A program made the translations under genes and the position numbers. The notes under the pieces were generated by a model that had not been told where the DNA came from, did no database searches, and saw nothing but the letters and a program-made list of their open reading frames with translations. From an uncultured Hyphomicrobium sp. (GTDB lineage: Bacteria; Pseudomonadota; Alphaproteobacteria; Rhizobiales; Hyphomicrobiaceae): a DNA stretch of 46,079 bases. The DNA is taken from contig NZ_CADEFI010000017.1 in the NCBI RefSeq assembly GCF_902826555.1, positions 8,690 to 54,768 of the forward strand. The letters run 5' to 3'. This document shows positions 45,100 through 46,079 of the stretch, piece by piece (within the stretch, counting starts at the first letter, position 1; every line of letters begins with the position of its first letter).

Positions 45100-46079
45100 T
45101 TGTCGAAATTGACTGTCGGAGCATATGGATTAGGCGCGATCTTACTCGCGGCCGTAATGGGCGCAGTTTTTGCGTTGCTGTCCAACTCTCTCACGGGCGG
45201 GCAAGCGCGAGCACCTGAGCTCACCTTCTGCAATGTCCCGGATACGATGGAGCGGTACGCGTGTCTTTCCGAAGCGGCAGCGCGGGGAGCCAGTGCGCCC
45301 GACTTCACCTTTCTGCCGGCCTACAAGGCGCTCGCCGTCATGCAAACGGTGCGAGCCGTTGCCAACTCGGCTCGCTATTCGTTCTGGTCGCAGGAGGTGA
45401 ACTTTCGCGTTCCCGACAGCCAGATGCAACATGTCTGCCTCGATGAAGGGTTCGGTATCTGCGGCAACCACATGCTGCTTTTCGTCGACCTCATGGGGCG
45501 ACTTGGCGTGCCGGCGCGTACTGTCGAAATGTACTACGTGGATCCGGAGACGGGCGGCCGGGTCAGTCATGCTGCGGCCGAGTTCGAATTCGACGGCAAG
45601 TGGCGCTTCATCGACATCACGTGGGGATCGATCTGGCTCATCGATCGAAAATTGGAGGCATGGCTCGGTCTGGATGACGTGCTCGCCGGTCGCGGCCAGC
45701 GAAAAACCTCGTCCCTGGATCCGTGGTACTTCTCGAGATCCACTTTGTTTCAGCCGTTCAGCTATATCGAAGCAAAGCCGGATGTCGTACGGGGCGGCGT
45801 GGGGAGCGTGGGCGTGCCTTTCAACGACGTGTCCGGGTTTCCCGTCGCAGACCTTGCCAACGTCCCGAAGTACTTCGGCGACAACCGATCCGATGGACGC
45901 CAGGACAAACTCGAGCTGCGACTGCCCGCGGCCGGCACTCAGGTTGCCGTGACGATCGGCGGTGTCGGCGGCCGCTGCACCCGGAGCCGCGTTGCATTCG
46001 AAGGACAGACGGCGCCCGTCTCGAAGGGCGTCGTGACGTTCGACTCTTCGGGCGGCGGCACACTTGCCATCCAAGGCGA
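45100..46079 (+). CDS. Transglutaminase-like exported protein, 3' end beyond the window
   Basis: An open frame runs from a TTG at 45100 to the window end (326 codons), preceded by GGAG ten bases upstream; no in-frame ATG lies close by. The N-terminus is a membrane anchor or signal sequence (LTVGAYGLGAILLAAVMGAVFALL). The core has the transglutaminase/papain-like triad order: Cys121 in FGICGNH, His157 in RVSHAAAEFEF and Asp172 in RFIDITWG, with LMGRLGVPARTVEM between. Such proteins act as proteases, amidases or cross-linkers, usually in the periplasm. The region after residue 200 has no recognised motif. Function and C-terminus unknown. Confidence 0.75.
   Translation, partial: MSKLTVGAYGLGAILLAAVMGAVFALLSNSLTGGQARAPELTFCNVPDTMERYACLSEAAARGASAPDFTFLPAYKALAVMQTVRAVANSARYSFWSQEVNFRVPDSQMQHVCLDEGFGICGNHMLLFVDLMGRLGVPARTVEMYYVDPETGGRVSHAAAEFEFDGKWRFIDITWGSIWLIDRKLEAWLGLDDVLAGRGQRKTSSLDPWYFSRSTLFQPFSYIEAKPDVVRGGVGSVGVPFNDVSGFPVADLANVPKYFGDNRSDGRQDKLELRLPAAGTQVAVTIGGVGGRCTRSRVAFEGQTAPVSKGVVTFDSSGGGTLAIQG

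Overview
This is about 46 kb of GC-rich chromosomal DNA from an alphaproteobacterium, most likely order Hyphomicrobiales and perhaps near Hyphomicrobium. That placement is an inference from the housekeeping genes and their company: the SUV3-like helicase / DUF3108 / rpmB neighbourhood, adjacent mutS and glnD, a class I PhaC-like polymerase and an EgtB/EgtD pair. There is no rRNA, CRISPR array, prophage or recognisable insertion sequence. One tRNA gene is present (Arg, anticodon CCG).

Layout: 1-4.3 kb holds a helicase cut by the window edge, a DUF3108 exported protein and rpmB with a clear promoter and terminator. 4.3-6.3 kb is a small redox-type module: a QorB/NmrA-like reductase translationally coupled to a VOC protein, facing an HxlR regulator with a conserved N-terminal cysteine across a good palindrome. 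6.3-8 kb holds a soluble PAS plus short chemoreceptor-tip protein and two small membrane proteins. 8-13.3 kb is an oxygen-limitation or dormancy type locus: a P2-type cation ATPase divergent from a PhaC-like gene, with two FNR/FixK-type boxes between them and a FabI gene cut to about 48 codons at its end. 13.2-16.1 kb encodes three predicted exported proteins: a caspase-fold protein, a protein built of 14-residue Gly-rich repeats, and a small protein sharing a C-terminal two-cysteine module with the repeat protein. 16.2-20.6 kb is an RND efflux adaptor and pump.

20.9-25.9 kb holds glutaminase followed by a partner-switching set (STAS antagonist, RsbW-like kinase, convergent CHASE2-SpoIIE phosphatase) and a FecR-domain exported protein divergent from the phosphatase. 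No sigma factor is present. Next come a disulfide-reductase-family flavoprotein, the ergothioneine genes egtB-egtD, an aldehyde dehydrogenase with an upstream 51-codon membrane peptide and a divergent TetR regulator, the tRNA, and a large exported TPR-CHAT protein. 36-45 kb is housekeeping: polA, glnD, mutS. The window ends inside a transglutaminase-like exported protein.

The parts least explained by known systems are the 13.2-16.1 kb exported cluster with its shared C-terminal module, and the TetR / duplicated-leader / small membrane peptide arrangement at 31.2-31.6 kb. Start codons were chosen by ribosome-binding site and signal-peptide position and often differ from the longest open frame. 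All functions are by sequence recognition only; no database search was possible.
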